Shown here in pieces: positions 62,816 through 64,000 of a DNA stretch of 64,000 bases. Every line of letters begins with the position of its first letter. Within the stretch, counting starts at the first letter, position 1. This DNA comes from Petrocella atlantisensis. Its GTDB lineage: Bacteria; Bacillota; Clostridia; Lachnospirales; Vallitaleaceae. The stretch is taken from assembly GCF_900538275.1 (NCBI RefSeq), contig NZ_LR130778.1, positions 2,476,001 to 2,540,000 of the forward strand, given 5' to 3'. The translations under genes and the position numbers were made by a program. The notes under the pieces were generated by a model. The model saw only the letters and a program-made list of their open reading frames with translations. It had not been told where the DNA came from and did not search any database.

Positions 62816-63391
62816 ATGAAGTGCAGAATAGTAGTAACCGACGATGAACTTATTACTAGGATGGACCTCAGCGAGATTCTTAAGGAAGAAGGCTACGATG
62901 TAGTAGGACAAGCTTCTGACGGATTCGATGCAGTTGAATTGTGCAGAAAACTCAGACCGGACTTGGTACTTATGGATGTTAAGATGCCCATACTCGATGG
63001 CATTAAAGCATCTAGAGTCATTATCAAGGAAGAGCTTGCACTTAGCGTTGTGTTGTTAACAGCCTATAGTGGCATTGAGTTTCTAGAGCAAGCCAAAGAA
63101 GTGGGTGTTATGGGCTATATCGTAAAACCTGTTAGCAGCCAGAACCTTATCCCGACTATTGAGATTGCAGTAGCAAAAGGAAAACTCATTAAAAAAATAA
63201 AAGAAGACGCTGAAAAGCTTAAAGATCAGCTAGAAGCCAGAAAGTCTATAGATCGTGCAAAAGGCATTCTTATGGATAAAGACAAAATATCAGATAATGA
63301 GGCATATAATCTCATTAGAAAGCTAAGTATGGAAAAACACGCTTCTATGAAGAACATTGCAAATGCAATCATTATGAATCATGTAGAATAG
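62816..63391 (+). CDS. eutV: Response regulator EutV with ANTAR RNA-binding domain
   Basis: 191 residues. Receiver domain with Asp pocket 'VTDDELITR' (8-16) and phospho-Asp in 'LVLMDVKMPILDG' (about 52-64), Lys in 'IVKPVSS'. An ANTAR domain follows ('DRAKGILMDKDKISDNEAYN', 'LIRKLSMEKHASMKNIANAI', about 145-190). In Firmicutes EutV is phosphorylated by EutW when ethanolamine is present and prevents termination in eut leaders. The ATG at 62816 has AAGGAGG 8 nt upstream; the longer open frame to 62663 passes through repeat DNA and is not real coding. Confidence 0.93.
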   Translation: MKCRIVVTDDELITRMDLSEILKEEGYDVVGQASDGFDAVELCRKLRPDLVLMDVKMPILDGIKASRVIIKEELALSVVLLTAYSGIEFLEQAKEVGVMGYIVKPVSSQNLIPTIEIAVAKGKLIKKIKEDAEKLKDQLEARKSIDRAKGILMDKDKISDNEAYNLIRKLSMEKHASMKNIANAIIMNHVE

Positions 63392-63407
63392 GCTGGGAGC
63401 AGATGAG

Positions 63408-64000
63408 ATGCTAAGAGAATTGTGTAATAAATATACGGATCTTAATGATGATGATATCATAAAACTAGAAAGCATCTCTAAGGTACTTCCAATTATAGCA
63501 GATCTCGTGAAGGCAGATGTATTTATTGACTGCATGACCAGTGATCCCAATGCAGCAATTGTTGTGGCAGAAGCCAAACCCACTTCCAATACATCAATGT
63601 ATGAGTATTCTGTAGTAGGGGAGTTGGCTTATAGAAAAAATGAACCAGCTGCTCTTAGGACATTGGATATTGGTATGGCGACTAGAGATTTGAAGGCATT
63701 AACTCAAGAAAACAAGAACGTAAGACAAAATGTCGTACCCATACAAAATGACAAGGGTGATGTAATTGGCGTATTGATCATGGAACAAGACATCACAACA
63801 TCCGTGAAGCAAAATGAAAAGATGGAATTTCTGGCTGAAACGACAGGACAACTTACAGAATCCTTGCTGAATGTTAAAGACAGTGAATATACCGTAACCT
63901 ATCATATCAACGATGCCATCATCATATTTGATCAACAAGGCATTAGCAATTATGGTAATCCCGGGGCAAAAAAGCTATACGAGGAATTAGGTTATAGAGA
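63408..64000 (+). CDS. eutW: Sensor histidine kinase EutW (5' part, runs off window)
   Basis: 197 codons are visible from the ATG at 63408 (GGGAG 8 nt upstream). The N-terminal cytosolic sensor region ('LNDDDIIKLESISKVLPIIA', 'VKADVFIDCMTSDPNAAIVV') is followed by a PAS-like region ('INDAIIIFDQQGISNYGNPG', about 168-187). This matches the start of EutW-type kinases, which sense ethanolamine without a membrane segment. The kinase core lies beyond the window. It starts 16 bp after eutV. Confidence 0.88.
   Translation, partial: MLRELCNKYTDLNDDDIIKLESISKVLPIIADLVKADVFIDCMTSDPNAAIVVAEAKPTSNTSMYEYSVVGELAYRKNEPAALRTLDIGMATRDLKALTQENKNVRQNVVPIQNDKGDVIGVLIMEQDITTSVKQNEKMEFLAETTGQLTESLLNVKDSEYTVTYHINDAIIIFDQQGISNYGNPGAKKLYEELGYR

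Overview
The window comes from a low-GC, Gram-positive anaerobe, most likely a Clostridia member (Lachnospirales/Vallitaleaceae-like; inference). Supporting signs are AGGAGG-type ribosome sites, consensus sigma-A promoters, U-tract terminators, an SLH-anchored surface protein, an RsgI-type anti-sigma factor, many c-di-GMP and chemotaxis genes, and the Firmicute order eutS-eutP-eutV-eutW. No rRNA, tRNA, CRISPR array or prophage was seen.

Layout. 0-5.2 kb: 5' part of a PTS EIIC-like membrane gene, a zinc-dependent phospholipase C-like protein, a two-gene ABC exporter with a regulator carrying two MerR HTH domains, and an AEC permease. 5.2-15.5 kb: a GntR-controlled carbohydrate/nucleoside-type operon (amidotransferase-like, M20 hydrolase, GntR, RbsB/A/C-type transporter, BtpA-family protein, PfkB kinase). 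An intact IS110 element, with a structured 5' region that looks like a bridge RNA, sits between permease and btpA. 15.8-28.4 kb: a TPR-like protein, a VTT membrane protein, and a signalling block (GGDEF+HD-GYP, CheB-CheR-PAS, SBP-GGDEF-HD-GYP, SBP-degenerate GGDEF-EAL), then an orphan RsgI. 28.8-29.7 kb: DUF523 and YbaK.

29.7-50 kb is an accessory island. It opens with a Nudix gene (broken by a stop and a frameshift), a PLD+SF2 helicase+DUF3427 protein, a class I methyltransferase and an HNH nuclease: a gene set that looks like a nucleic-acid defence or repair module. Next come debris of a second copy of the same module (a helicase 3' end, a second Nudix gene, an HNH fragment) mixed with unrelated single genes: thioesterase, ECF sigma factor, DUF3795, Gfo/Idh oxidoreductase, DUF234 ATPase, SEC-C and pRiA4b proteins. 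Several junctions share short, nearly identical intergenic segments at or just after stop codons, which suggests cassette-like shuffling. The island continues with a TetR/SLH surface-protein pair, a Phd/ParE toxin-antitoxin pair and a DUF4143 ATPase.

51-61 kb is core-like: chemotaxis receptor, DUF1002 protein, modABC molybdate transporter, DbpA-type RNA helicase, and a second chemotaxis receptor followed by a kduI fragment. From 61.6 kb to the end an ethanolamine-utilisation locus begins: a consensus promoter, a leader with two hexaloop hairpins and an overlapping terminator (the expected target of the ANTAR regulator EutV), then eutS, eutP, eutV and the start of eutW. A duplicated ~120-bp element lies in front of eutV, and part of it recurs near 2.85 kb beside the MerR/ABC genes.
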